A stretch of DNA of 64,000 nt from CAWDVB01 sp963824105 (lineage in GTDB: Bacteria > Actinomycetota > Actinomycetes > Propionibacteriales > Nocardioidaceae): contig CAWGNN010000008.1 of assembly GCA_963824105.1 (NCBI GenBank), forward strand, positions 124,001 through 188,000, written 5' to 3'. Each line of letters begins with the position of its first letter. Positions within the stretch are counted from its first letter, which is position 1. Shown piece after piece: positions 26,549 to 35,425 of this stretch. The position numbers and the translations under genes are program-made. The notes beneath the pieces were generated by a model, which did no database searches, was not told the origin of the DNA, and saw only the letters and a program-made list of their open reading frames with translations.

Positions 26549-27913
26549 ATGGTGACGTCGGGCAACTTGAGTCTTGAGTCCCTTGCGGACCTCGTCTCCC
26601 GAGGCGAGATCGACACGGTGATCCTCGGGTTCGCCGACATGCAGGGTCGGCTCATGGGCAAGCGGGTCTCGGCCCGGCTGTTCATGGAGGACGTCGCGAA
26701 GCACGGCGCCGAGTGCTGCAACTACCTGCTCGCGGTCGACGTGGAGATGAACACCGTCGACGGCTACGCGATGACCGGGTGGGACAAGGGCTACGGCGAC
26801 ATGGTGATGAAGCCCGACTTCGACACCATGCGGCTGATCCCGTGGCTCCCCGGCACCGCGCTCGTTCTCGCCGACCTGGCCTGGTTCGACGATGCCCCGG
26901 TCGTGGCGGCGCCTCGTTCGATCCTGGCCACGCAGGTCGCCAGGCTCGCCGACCGGGGCCTGGTGCCCTACGTCGGGACCGAGCTTGAGTTCTTCACCTT
27001 CGACGACACCTACCGCGAGGCGTGGGCCAAGGGCTACCGGGACCTCACGCCGTCCAGTGACTACAACATCGACTACGCCATGCTCGCCTCGACCCGGATG
27101 GAGCCGCTGCTCCGCGACATCCGGCTCGGCATGGAGGGCGCGGGGATGTACTGCGAGGGCTCGAAGGGCGAGTGCAACTTCGGCCAGCAGGAGATCGCGT
27201 TCCGCTACGCGCATGCGATGGTGACCTGCGACAACCACACCATCTACAAGAACGGTGCCAAGGAGATCGCCGACCAGCACGGCAAGAGCATCAGTTTCAT
27301 GGCGAAGTACAACGAGCGCGAGGGCAACAGCTGTCACATCCACATCTCGTTCCGGGGCGAGGACGGCTCCTTCGTCTTCGCCGACGAGGCCGGCGACCAC
27401 GGGATGTCGACGATGTTCGAGCACTTCATCGCCGGACAACTGGCCGCGCTGCGCGAGCTGACCCTCTTCTACGCCCCCCACATCAACTCCTACAAGCGCT
27501 TCGCCGAGGGCAGCTTCGCGCCGACCGCCGTGGCTTGGGGCATGGACAACCGCACCTGTGCGCTGCGGGTGGTCGGGCACGGAGGAGGGATGCGGATGGA
27601 GAACCGCACGCCCGGTGGGGACGTCAACCCCTATCTCGCGGTCTCCGCGTTGATCGCCGCCGGCCTGCACGGCATCGAGAACGAGCTCCCGCTCGATCCG
27701 GCCTACGTGGGCAACGCCTACGAGAGCGGCCTGAGCCATGTCCCGCCGAACCTGCGCGAGGCGCGCGATCTCTTCGCCTCCTCAGCGCTGGCCCGGGAGG
27801 CTTTCGGCGACGAGGTCGTGGCTCACTATGTCAACAATGCCGACGTCGAGCTCAGGGCCTTCGACGGGGCCGTCACCGACTGGGAGCGGGTCCGTGGTTT
27901 CGAGCGCTTCTGA
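26549..27913 (+). CDS. Glutamine synthetase-like gamma-glutamyl ligase (GlnA4 type)
   Basis: A 454-residue enzyme of the glutamine synthetase superfamily. Family marks: ILGFADMQGRLMGKRV near the start, YVGTELEFFTF (metal Glu), GSKGECNFGQQEI, NSCHIHISFRGEDG (ATP/metal) and NRTCALRVVGHG. It lacks the tyrosine-adenylylation region of true GlnA. Such proteins join glutamate to amines; in Streptomyces the GlnA4 member makes gamma-glutamylethanolamide and GlnA3 gamma-glutamylpolyamines. The divergent ethanolamine-type permease favours the first. GGACGGAGG precedes ATG 26549. It overlaps the next gene by 20 bases. Confidence 0.87.
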   Translation: MVTSGNLSLESLADLVSRGEIDTVILGFADMQGRLMGKRVSARLFMEDVAKHGAECCNYLLAVDVEMNTVDGYAMTGWDKGYGDMVMKPDFDTMRLIPWLPGTALVLADLAWFDDAPVVAAPRSILATQVARLADRGLVPYVGTELEFFTFDDTYREAWAKGYRDLTPSSDYNIDYAMLASTRMEPLLRDIRLGMEGAGMYCEGSKGECNFGQQEIAFRYAHAMVTCDNHTIYKNGAKEIADQHGKSISFMAKYNEREGNSCHIHISFRGEDGSFVFADEAGDHGMSTMFEHFIAGQLAALRELTLFYAPHINSYKRFAEGSFAPTAVAWGMDNRTCALRVVGHGGGMRMENRTPGGDVNPYLAVSALIAAGLHGIENELPLDPAYVGNAYESGLSHVPPNLREARDLFASSALAREAFGDEVVAHYVNNADVELRAFDGAVTDWERVRGFERF

Positions 27914-28655
27914 CACTCCCGTCATCGGGCTGACGACGTACGTCGAGACCGCCCAGCAGGGAGTCTGGAACGTCCCCGCGGCGTACTTGCAGCAGGACTA
28001 CCTGCACGCCGTGGAGCACGCGGGAGGGCTCGCAGTCCTGCTCCCGCAGCAGCCGCTGTCGGAGGGCGTTGCCGAGCGGGTGATCTCCCGGGTCGACGCG
28101 CTGGTGCTCACCGGGGGCAAGGACGTCGAGTCGGTCCACTACGGCGAGGAGCGGCACGAGACCGCTGACGACCCACGCCCCGAGCGGGACGCCTGGGAGT
28201 TCGCGCTCTTCCGCGCCGCACTCGACCGGGGCGTGCCGGTGCTCGGCATCTGCCGGGGAGCGCAGGTGATCAACGTGGCCCTCGGCGGCTCGCTGGTCCA
28301 GCACCTTCCCGACGCGCTCGGCGAGGACACCCACCGGGGCGATCCGGGGGTCTTCGTTCCCAACGACGTACGCGCCGAACCCGGGTCCTTGCTGGCGTCC
28401 ATCTTCGGCGACCACGTCGTCGCCACGTGCTACCACCACCAGGCGATCGGCCGGCTGGCCGCCGATCTTCGGGTCTCCGGCCGTACTGCGGACGAGGTGA
28501 TCGAGGCCGTGGAGATGCCCGGCCGCCCCTTCGTGCTGGCCGTGCAATGGCATCCGGAGGCGACCTACGAGGACGCCCGCCTGATGTCGGCGCTCGTCGA
28601 CGCAGCGCGGCGCTACGCCGCATCCACCACCCCCCAGATGCAGGAGTTCACCTGA
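27894..28655 (+). CDS. Class I glutamine amidotransferase-like gamma-glutamyl hydrolase (PuuD type)
   Basis: A 253-residue hydrolase. It has the nucleophile elbow LGICRGAQVINVALGG (Cys120) and the His/Glu pair QWHPEATYED near the C-terminus, plus ALVLTGGKDVES, all as in gamma-glutamyl-GABA hydrolases. It should release glutamate from the oxidised gamma-glutamyl compound made in this operon. The GTG start lies inside the end of the preceding ligase gene; the stop overlaps the aldehyde dehydrogenase ATG (TGATG), indicating coupled translation. Confidence 0.88.
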   Translation: MVSSASDTPVIGLTTYVETAQQGVWNVPAAYLQQDYLHAVEHAGGLAVLLPQQPLSEGVAERVISRVDALVLTGGKDVESVHYGEERHETADDPRPERDAWEFALFRAALDRGVPVLGICRGAQVINVALGGSLVQHLPDALGEDTHRGDPGVFVPNDVRAEPGSLLASIFGDHVVATCYHHQAIGRLAADLRVSGRTADEVIEAVEMPGRPFVLAVQWHPEATYEDARLMSALVDAARRYAASTTPQMQEFT

Positions 28656-30034
28656 TGCACATCGATCTGATCAACCCGGCTACCGAGCTCGTCATCCAGG
28701 GCCTCGACCAGGTGGACGCTCAGGGCGTCGACGACGCGGTCGCCCGCGCCAAGGTGGCGCAGAGGCGCTGGGCCGCGCTCCCGCCCGCGGGGCGGGCCGA
28801 AACGCTGCGCTCGTTCGCCGCAACGGTCGGAAGCCACATCCGAGAGCTCGCCGAGCTGGAGGTCGCGAACTCCGGGCACCCGATCACCCAGGCGGAGTGG
28901 GAGGCCGGCCACGTCCGCGACGTGCTCACCTACTACTCGGCCGCGCCCGAGCGGCTGTTCGGCAAACAGATCCCTGTCGCCGGCGGCATCGACATCACCT
29001 TCCAGGAGCCGATGGGCGTCGTCGGGATCATCACGCCGTGGAACTTCCCGATGACCATCGCCTCGTGGGGCTTCGCCCCCGCACTGGCGGCGGGCAACGC
29101 GGTCGTGCTCAAGCCGGCCGAGTGGACGCCGCTCACCTCGATGCGGCTGGCAGAGCTGGGGGTCGAGAGCGGACTGCCCGAGGATCTGTTCCAGGTGCTG
29201 CCCGGCAAGGGGTCGATCATCGGCGAGCGGATGCTGACCCACCCCGACATCCGCAAGATCTGCTTCACCGGGTCGACCGAGGTCGGCAAGCGGGTGATGG
29301 CAGTCGCCTCGGACGGCATCAAGCGGGTCACCCTCGAGCTCGGCGGCAAGAGCGCGAACATCGTCTTCGACGACTGCGACCTGGAGAGGGCCGCGGCCGC
29401 CGCGCCGTACGGCGTGTTCGAGAACGCCGGCCAGGACTGCTGCGCGCGCAGCCGGATCCTGGTCCAGCGGTCGGTCTTCGACCGGTTCATGGAGCTCCTC
29501 GAGCCCGCCGTCAAGGGCGTCAAGGTGGGCGACCCCAGCGACCCGGCCACCGAGATGGGCCCACTCGTGGCGAAGTCGCACTGGGAGAAGGTCGCTTCGT
29601 ACGTACCCGATGACGCCCCGGTGGCGTTCCGCGGCAGCGCACCGGATGGTCCCGGCTTCTGGTTCCCGCCGACGGTGCTCACCCCGGAGCGCGGGGACCG
29701 CACCATGCGCGAGGAGATCTTCGGCCCGGTCGTCTCGGTGGTCCCGTTCGAGGACGAGGCGGACGCCATCGCGCTGGCCAACGACACCGAGTTCGGGCTG
29801 TCCGGCTCGCTGTGGACCCGCGACCTCGGGCGCGCAGTGCGGGTCTCCCGGGCCGTCGAGACCGGCAACCTCTCGGTGAACTCGCACTCCTCGGTCCGCT
29901 ACAACACCCCCTTCGGGGGTTTCAAGCAGTCCGGTCTGGGACGTGAGCTGGGGCCGGATGCGCCGCTGCACTTCACCGAGACCAAGAACGTCTTCTTCGC
30001 CATCGACCCCGCGACCACAACGGAGGAAATGTGA
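28655..30034 (+). CDS. NAD(P)-dependent aldehyde dehydrogenase
   Basis: A 459-residue ALDH. It has the cofactor region GIITPWNFPMTIASWGFAPA, GSTEVGKRV, general base Glu228 in TLELGGKS and nucleophile Cys262 in FENAGQDCC. The C-terminal EEIFGPVVSVVPF and PFGGFKQSGLGRELG are also normal. In context it would oxidise a gamma-glutamyl aldehyde to the acid (PuuC-like). ATG 28655 overlaps the hydrolase stop; a longer upstream frame lies inside the hydrolase gene. Confidence 0.92.
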   Translation: MHIDLINPATELVIQGLDQVDAQGVDDAVARAKVAQRRWAALPPAGRAETLRSFAATVGSHIRELAELEVANSGHPITQAEWEAGHVRDVLTYYSAAPERLFGKQIPVAGGIDITFQEPMGVVGIITPWNFPMTIASWGFAPALAAGNAVVLKPAEWTPLTSMRLAELGVESGLPEDLFQVLPGKGSIIGERMLTHPDIRKICFTGSTEVGKRVMAVASDGIKRVTLELGGKSANIVFDDCDLERAAAAAPYGVFENAGQDCCARSRILVQRSVFDRFMELLEPAVKGVKVGDPSDPATEMGPLVAKSHWEKVASYVPDDAPVAFRGSAPDGPGFWFPPTVLTPERGDRTMREEIFGPVVSVVPFEDEADAIALANDTEFGLSGSLWTRDLGRAVRVSRAVETGNLSVNSHSSVRYNTPFGGFKQSGLGRELGPDAPLHFTETKNVFFAIDPATTTEEM

Positions 30035-30813
30035 CCACCATCGACCTCACTCAACGACTCGCCGGACGAGTCGCTGTCGTCACCGGCGGGGGGAGCGGCA
30101 TCGGTCTGGCGACCGCCCGCCGTCTCGCCGCCGAGGGCGCCCGCGTCGTGGTCGCCGACATGGACGCGGTCTCCGGACAGGCAGCTGCCGACGAGGTTGG
30201 CGGCACCTTCGTCCAGGTCGACGTCAGCAACGCCGAGCAGGTGGACGCCCTGTTCGACGGCGTGGTCGAGAGCCATGGCCGGGTGGACATCGCGTTCAAC
30301 AACGCCGGCATCTCGCCGCCGGACGACGACCTCATCGAGCTGACGTCGATCGAGGCGTGGGACAGGGTGCAGCAGGTCAACCTGACCTCGGTCTTCTTGT
30401 GCTGCAAGGCCGCCCTGCGGCACATGGTCCCGCAAGGCAGTGGCTCGATCATCAACACCGCGTCGTTCGTCGCGATCATGGGATCGGCCACGTCCCAGAT
30501 CTCCTACACGGCGTCCAAGGGCGGTGTGCTGGCCATGTCGCGTGAGCTCGGAGTCCAGTACGCACGGCAGGGCATCCGGGTCAACGCACTCTGCCCGGGT
30601 CCGGTGAACACCCCGCTCCTCATCGAGCTGTTCGCGAAGGACCCGGAGCGGGCTGCGCGGCGGTTGGTGCACGTCCCGATGGGCCGCTTCGGGGAGCCCG
30701 ACGAGATGGCGTCGGCGGTCGCGTTCCTCGCCAGCGACGACGCTTCGTTCGTCACCGCGTCGTCCTTCGTCGTCGACGGGGGGATCGGAGCGGCGTACGT
30801 TACGCCGCTCTGA
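30031..30813 (+). CDS. Short-chain dehydrogenase/reductase
   Basis: A 260-residue classical SDR. It has TGGGSGIGLATARRLA (cofactor glycine motif), VADMDA (acidic residue at the end of the second strand, favouring NAD), NNAGIS, Ser in NTASFVAIMG and the catalytic Tyr159-x3-Lys163 in SYTASKGG. In this operon it could oxidise the alcohol of a gamma-glutamyl amino alcohol to the aldehyde that the neighbouring ALDH uses; that is inference. GTG 30031 overlaps the ALDH stop (GTGA). Confidence 0.9.
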   Translation: MTTIDLTQRLAGRVAVVTGGGSGIGLATARRLAAEGARVVVADMDAVSGQAAADEVGGTFVQVDVSNAEQVDALFDGVVESHGRVDIAFNNAGISPPDDDLIELTSIEAWDRVQQVNLTSVFLCCKAALRHMVPQGSGSIINTASFVAIMGSATSQISYTASKGGVLAMSRELGVQYARQGIRVNALCPGPVNTPLLIELFAKDPERAARRLVHVPMGRFGEPDEMASAVAFLASDDASFVTASSFVVDGGIGAAYVTPL

Positions 30814-30841
30814 TCCGACGGCGACGGGGGAGGATGTGACC

Positions 30842-31585
30842 ATGACCGCTCGACGTCCCTCAGTGAATACGTTTTTCCGGCCGGTGCGGCCGGGGAACGC
30901 GTTCGAGGACACCGTGGAGCGGCTACTGCAGACGATCCGGTTGGGAGTGGTCCTCCCCGGAGAGCGGCTCCCTTCCGAGCGCGAGCTCGCGCTGCTGCTG
31001 TCGGTGAGCCGGGACACCGTGCGGGAAGCGATCCGCGTCCTGGCCGATTCCGGGTACGTCGAGTCACGGCGGGGCCGCTACGGCGGCACCTTCGTTGTCG
31101 GGGAGCTGCCGCCGGCCGAGCAACCGGTCGGTCGCGCGGGAGCCGATGAGGTCGCGCAGCCGCCTCTGACCGCTGAGGAGATCGAGGACGTGCTGGCCAT
31201 GCGCCAGATCCTCGAGATCGGTGCGGTCCGCCTCGTGGCGGAGCGCACGCTGAGCGCGAGCGAGCGCGACACGGTGTGGTCGGCCCTGCGTGAGCTGGAG
31301 GAGTGCGCGCCCGAGGAGTACCGCATCCTCGACTCGCGCCTCCACCTGGCGATCGCCGGCCTCGTCCCCGGCACGTCACTGGTGCCGCTGGTGGCGGAGA
31401 ACCGGATGCACATCAACCGCTTCCTCGACGGCATCCCTGTGCTGGAGCGCAACATCGCGCACTCCAACGAGCAGCACCGTGCGATCGTGCTCGCCGTGCT
31501 GGCCGGCCAACCCGACGATGCGGCCGCCGCGATGGAGGAGCACATCGCCGGCTCGGCGGCGCTCCTGCGAGGTTTCCTGGGCTGA
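30842..31585 (+). CDS. GntR-family transcriptional regulator (FadR subfamily)
   Basis: A 247-residue regulator. The N-terminal winged helix has GVVLPGERLPSERELALLLSVSRDTVREAIRVL, split by the recognition helix VSRDTVREAIRVLADSGYVE. The C-terminal all-helical FCD domain has metal-binding type residues (RLHLAIAGL, NEQHRAIVLAVLAGQ). It ends the gamma-glutamylation operon and most likely represses it until an inducer binds. ATG 30842 has GGGAGG about eight bases upstream; GTG 30836 is too close to that site. Confidence 0.88.
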   Translation: MTARRPSVNTFFRPVRPGNAFEDTVERLLQTIRLGVVLPGERLPSERELALLLSVSRDTVREAIRVLADSGYVESRRGRYGGTFVVGELPPAEQPVGRAGADEVAQPPLTAEEIEDVLAMRQILEIGAVRLVAERTLSASERDTVWSALRELEECAPEEYRILDSRLHLAIAGLVPGTSLVPLVAENRMHINRFLDGIPVLERNIAHSNEQHRAIVLAVLAGQPDDAAAAMEEHIAGSAALLRGFLG

Positions 31586-31702
31586 CGCGGCTCTGGGGAC
31601 GCCGTGGGTGAGGAGCCTGCGCCGCGAGTGTCTTGAAGTCACTGCCAGTGCACTGACCGCCTGAACCCGCAGCCATGAGCGGATGTGGCCCGTCCGTGGG
31701 GA

Positions 31703-32962
31703 CTACTGCCGCCAGAGCAACTGCCAGCGGAACCCTCCGGTATTGGCCGGTGGTTTCGCGACGGACACGGTGCTCACCTTCCCGGTGAGGCTGTAGCGGA
31801 ACAGCAAGAACGGGTCCTTGTCCCAGAAGTCTTGGAACACCACGTGCGTGTCGTCCTCCCACACCACGTCAGGGATGCACAAGCGCATGCACGGTCCCTG
31901 GGCGAACTTCACCAGCACATCGCCGGTCGCCGCATCGAGCAAGGCGGGTTTGCCCTTGGACTCCACGGCGATGAGCTTCCCGTCTGGGCTGATGCCTTCT
32001 CCGCCGATGTAGAAGCGGTCATAGCCGCAGTCGACCCACAGAGGCTCCTGTGTCTGAGCATCGAAGGCGGCAGTGTTGTTCTTGCAGGCGTCAGTGCGCA
32101 ACCAGTTGACCACGTTGCCGTTGACCGGGTTGACGCCCGAAGCGTTCTTGAGGAGGGAGGGGAGCTTCGTGACGCTGCCGTCGGGAAGCAGGAGACGATC
32201 CGTCTGCCCGCCCTTGATGTACCCGGTGACCAGCACCGAGCCGTCCGGGAGCACCTCGTACGGGCCGGCGATCTGGTAGCGGTTGGGCAACGTCCAGGTC
32301 TGCAGCTTCTTCGCGGTCGTCGCGTTGAACAGGGCCACTTGGTGGCGCGCGACCGTGACGGCCACCTTGCCGACGCCCGTGCTGAACGGGTGCTCGCCGG
32401 AGTTCTTGCCCAGCGTCTTGTAGGTGCCGTCGGTTGCGTAGCTGCGCAGGTCCGAACTCGTGCAGTCGGTGACCGCGAGTAGGTATCGGGTGCCGAGCTT
32501 GGTGAAGGCTGTCACCTTCTCGATCGGGCCGAGCCGGACGGGGATCCGTGGACCGGCGCCGCGTCCCGGGTAGATGTGGGTGGTGACCGGGGTGGTCGGC
32601 ACGGCCGGGTGGAAGCCGATGTCACCCGTGCCTGGGCAGCTGTAGGTCCGGCCCTCGTAGTAGGCGACTCCCAGGTCAGGTCCAGCCGGAAGCTTGCGCG
32701 GGACCGTCACCGTCCTCTGCGGGGTGGGGTGCTCGGGGGTCACCGTAGGTGCCGCGGTCGGTGTCGTGGACGACGTGGCGGGAGCCGTTGTCGTGGGGGC
32801 AACGGGTGTCGTCGCAGGTGTGCTGGTTCCGCCGGCCTGGGGGGCCACCGAGGAGGAGCTGCCCACCAACAGGGAGGCGACCCATGCGATGACGATGACA
32901 GCCGCCACCGCCGTCACCACGAGCCCCAACCGCGAACGGACTGACCCAATACCCATGCCCAT
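31703..32962 (-). CDS. Membrane-anchored beta-propeller-like protein
   Basis: A 419-residue protein with an N-terminal membrane helix (LGLVVTAVAAVIVIAWVASLLVG). A Thr/Pro/Ser-rich linker of about 55 residues follows, then an extracellular domain with repeats resembling TolB/WD-like propeller blades (YEVLPDGSVLVTGY, GISPDGKLIAVESKG, TGDVLVKF). Cys pairs could form disulfides. No enzymatic motif is seen. ATG 32962 has a G-rich stretch upstream; ATG 32956 is also possible. It lies downstream of the CPBP gene on the same strand but separated by a hairpin. Confidence 0.75.
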   Translation of the reverse strand: MGMGIGSVRSRLGLVVTAVAAVIVIAWVASLLVGSSSSVAPQAGGTSTPATTPVAPTTTAPATSSTTPTAAPTVTPEHPTPQRTVTVPRKLPAGPDLGVAYYEGRTYSCPGTGDIGFHPAVPTTPVTTHIYPGRGAGPRIPVRLGPIEKVTAFTKLGTRYLLAVTDCTSSDLRSYATDGTYKTLGKNSGEHPFSTGVGKVAVTVARHQVALFNATTAKKLQTWTLPNRYQIAGPYEVLPDGSVLVTGYIKGGQTDRLLLPDGSVTKLPSLLKNASGVNPVNGNVVNWLRTDACKNNTAAFDAQTQEPLWVDCGYDRFYIGGEGISPDGKLIAVESKGKPALLDAATGDVLVKFAQGPCMRLCIPDVVWEDDTHVVFQDFWDKDPFLLFRYSLTGKVSTVSVAKPPANTGGFRWQLLWRQ

Positions 32963-32994
32963 CACCCCCGTCCCCCAGCAGGCTACCAGCCACC

Positions 32995-33016
32995 TGGTCG
33001 CCCGACTTCGCGACCA
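32995..33016 (-). terminator. Hairpin between CPBP and propeller genes
   Basis: A perfect 7-bp stem, TGGTCGC and GCGACCA, with an 8-base loop lies in the 125-base gap between two minus-strand genes. It is placed as a terminator for the CPBP gene or as a regulatory dyad for the next. No T-run. Confidence 0.4.
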
Positions 33017-33087
33017 ATTGGCCCGCAGCCGATGGCTGACTCGGCGGCGCTCCTGCGCGGTCTCCCCGGCTGTGGGTGCTGGGGCGT

Positions 33088-33930
33088 CTACGCGGGAGAG
33101 CCCACTCTGTGGCGCCGATCGGCAACCGCGATGACGATGGCGGCGACCATCACCAGGGTCGAGGTGATCGCGGCAGCGGACCCCTCGCTCGCGGTAGTCG
33201 CACCCGAGACGAAGTTGAAGACGGTGTGCCAGACGGCGACCAGCAGAATGCTGCTGGACGAGCCTCGGTAGAGCCAGGTCAACAGGAACGAACCGGCGGT
33301 GAGCCCGAGCAGCCACCCGACGAGCTCGACCGAACTGAACCCTTGATACGAGCCGACCAGGAAGAACAGCGGCGCGTGCCAGGGAGCCCACACCAGAGCG
33401 ACCAGCAGCGACGTCGTGGTGAGGCTGTGCCGGGCGAGAAGGCGGTCGACGAGGAAGCCGCGCCACCCCGCTTCCTCACCGACGCCGTTGAGGATGAAGA
33501 CGATGAGCACCGTGGCCAGCGGCCCGATCGAGACGCTCAGGCCATTGAACTGACTGAGGTCGGAGGTTCGGTCGACCCCGGTCATCGCGATCCCCACGGC
33601 TCCCGCGAGGACGGTGAGGAGGACCGGTAGCCACCACCAGCCGATGCGCCAGCGGACGAGACGCAGCCCGAAGTCTCGCAGTCCGCGCCGTCCTTCGGTG
33701 AGGGCGATCACGATGACAGCGGCCAGGGCGGGGCCGAGGAGGCCAGGGAGGTGAGTTGGCCACCCGATCCCGGGCTCGGTCGTGCGGCTGCCGATCGCCA
33801 GCGGCAGCCAGTACGCCCACGACAGGGTGATGGCGAGCAGAACGAAGACCGCGATGGCGTGGTCGGTCACCCAGGCTCGCGCCAACCCCGCCCGCGTATC
33901 ACTGCGTCGCTTCAACGGTTGAGTTCCCAC
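33088..33930 (-). CDS. CPBP-family intramembrane metalloprotease
   Basis: A 280-residue membrane protein with about eight hydrophobic segments. The Abi/CAAX-protease motifs are complete: motif 1 GVGEEAGWRGFLVDRLL (double Glu and Arg), motif 2 WAPWHAPLFF (His), and motif 3 VAVWHTVFNF (His). Family members cleave membrane substrates or act in bacteriocin immunity; no target is suggested by the neighbours. The GTG start lacks a clear ribosome site. Confidence 0.87.
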   Translation of the reverse strand: MGTQPLKRRSDTRAGLARAWVTDHAIAVFVLLAITLSWAYWLPLAIGSRTTEPGIGWPTHLPGLLGPALAAVIVIALTEGRRGLRDFGLRLVRWRIGWWWLPVLLTVLAGAVGIAMTGVDRTSDLSQFNGLSVSIGPLATVLIVFILNGVGEEAGWRGFLVDRLLARHSLTTTSLLVALVWAPWHAPLFFLVGSYQGFSSVELVGWLLGLTAGSFLLTWLYRGSSSSILLVAVWHTVFNFVSGATTASEGSAAAITSTLVMVAAIVIAVADRRHRVGSPA

Positions 33931-34009
33931 GGTTGACCGCCCTGGATGCGCGACTCGTTGCTGGGTTGCCCAACCACCGGTGGATGCACCGAAACGCTTC
34001 CGCGCTAGA

Positions 34010-34279
34010 TCACCCGGTGATGCCGGCTTCCCTTCCGGTGTTGTCCTCGATGTCGATGATCGTCGCTTCGAACAGGTCCTGCGCCAGGCCGGTCAGTGCG
34101 CGGCACGTAGCCAACTCTTCGCCGATCTCGGGGACGTCACGGTCCCCGGAGTTCCGGCGAGCGGTCGCGTGGTGACGCAGCACGTTCCCGTTCGTGGTGT
34201 GCAGGACTGCCTCGGCGCCTGTAGTGCCGTCGTCGTGGTCGGAGATGAAGATCTCGACGCTCCATGTCTTGGTGTGCAT
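34010..34279 (-). CDS. DUF1876 protein (Rv1738/Rv2632c family)
   Basis: An 89-residue protein with SVEIFISDHDDGTTGAEAVL and the family core RRNSGDRDVPEIGEELATCRALTGL ending TIIDIEDNTG; that core is the DUF1876 signature. Mycobacterial members (Rv1738) are strongly induced under hypoxia and have a fold like ribosome hibernation factors. ATG has a textbook ribosome site, AGGAGGT, six bases upstream. A longer frame upstream is unlikely given that site. It is divergent from the alcohol dehydrogenase. Confidence 0.88.
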   Translation of the reverse strand: MHTKTWSVEIFISDHDDGTTGAEAVLHTTNGNVLRHHATARRNSGDRDVPEIGEELATCRALTGLAQDLFEATIIDIEDNTGREAGITG

Positions 34280-34393
34280 GACACCTCCTATGCGGCGGGG
34301 CTGACACATCAGGACTCCAGCCCCTGGCTCCAGCATCCCTCTCGGCGAGGATGGGGGGGAGTGCCGAAAGTCTCAGTCAGGGGGATGAGGGCG
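34280..34393. promoter_or_regulatory. Divergent promoter region, DUF1876 / alcohol dehydrogenase
   Basis: A 114-base gap between two divergent starts. It contains GAAAGTCTC (34366-34374), a 9-mer that also occurs in the palindrome upstream of the acsA operon. Read on the other strand, GAGACTTTC faintly resembles the DosR half-site GGGACTT. No clear promoter hexamers. Confidence 0.35.
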
Positions 34394-35410
34394 ATGACGG
34401 ACCAGATGCGGGCCTGGGTCGTGTCGGGCCGGTTCGGGTCGGCGGATCGGTTGCAGCCGGGACGCCGACCGGTGCCCGAGCCCGGCCCCGGTGAGGTGCT
34501 GGTGCGGGTCGATGTCTGCGGGGTTTGCCGGACCGACCTCCACCTCGCCGACGGCGATCTCGCTCCGAAGGCCGCCCGGGTCACTCCCGGTCACGAGGTG
34601 GTCGGACGGGTCGAGGCGCTCGGCGTCGGAGCGGACCGATTCGCGGTCGGTGACCGGGTGGGCATCGCCTGGCTTCGCCACACCTGCGGGGTGTGCTCGG
34701 CATGCCGGTCGGGCTCGGAGAATCTCTGTCGAAGGGCGGAGTTCACCGGTTGGGACGCGCACGGCGGTTTCGCGGACTTCGCGACCGTCCCCGAGGGCTT
34801 CGCCTACCGGCTGCCCGACTCCTTCGACGACGTCACCGCGGCGCCGCTGCTCTGCTCGGGGATCATCGGCTATCGCGCGCTCCGGAGGGCCAACGTGCCT
34901 CCGGGAGGCCGGCTCGGCATCTACGGCTTCGGCGCGAGTGCCCACCTCACCGCTCAGCTGGCGATCGGCCTGGGCATGGAGGTTCACGTTCTGACCCGGG
35001 GGGAGTCCGCGGCGCGGTTGGCCCTGGAGCTGGGAGCGGCCTCGGTCGGACCGGCGGACGGGATGCCTCCGGTGCCGCTCGACGGGTCGATCATGTTCGC
35101 GCCCGTCGGTCACTTGGTGCCGCCTGCGATGGCCGCACTCGACCAGGGCGGGACCCTCGCCGTGGCGGGGATCCACCTGACCGACGTACCGCAGATGAAC
35201 TACCAGGAGCACCTGTTCCGCGAGAAGACCCTCACCACCGTGACCGCGAACACGAGGACCGACGGCGAGGAGTTCCTTCGGTTGGCCGCTCGGCTCGGGG
35301 TGCGGCCGCAGACCCGGGTGTACCGGTTCGACGAGGCCGCGAAGGCGCTCGACGACGTCGACCAGGGCAGGATCGACGGCGCCGGCGTCCTGCAGGTATC
35401 CGACGGATGA
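34394..35410 (+). CDS. Zinc-dependent alcohol dehydrogenase (AdhA-like)
   Basis: A 338-residue MDR enzyme. Catalytic zinc ligands lie in VCGVCRTDLH and TPGHEVVG. The structural zinc site CGVCSACRSGSENLC (four Cys) is intact. The Rossmann domain has GIYGFGASAHLTAQLA rather than the usual GxGxxG, as in the AdhA-like group of actinobacteria. Its neighbours (DUF1876, phosphoribosyltransferase/hydrolase, acetyl-CoA synthetase) suggest a role in low-oxygen or fermentative redox balance. Starts at 34385, 34394 and 34406 are all in frame; GAGGGCG favours 34394. Confidence 0.88.
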   Translation: MTDQMRAWVVSGRFGSADRLQPGRRPVPEPGPGEVLVRVDVCGVCRTDLHLADGDLAPKAARVTPGHEVVGRVEALGVGADRFAVGDRVGIAWLRHTCGVCSACRSGSENLCRRAEFTGWDAHGGFADFATVPEGFAYRLPDSFDDVTAAPLLCSGIIGYRALRRANVPPGGRLGIYGFGASAHLTAQLAIGLGMEVHVLTRGESAARLALELGAASVGPADGMPPVPLDGSIMFAPVGHLVPPAMAALDQGGTLAVAGIHLTDVPQMNYQEHLFREKTLTTVTANTRTDGEEFLRLAARLGVRPQTRVYRFDEAAKALDDVDQGRIDGAGVLQVSDG

Positions 35411-35425
35411 CCTGCCTGGTCCGCC

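Noticed and set aside
34355..34380. DosR box between DUF1876 and the alcohol dehydrogenase
   Set aside because: Only a loose half-site (GAGACTTTC) is present, without the second arm or the flanking consensus.
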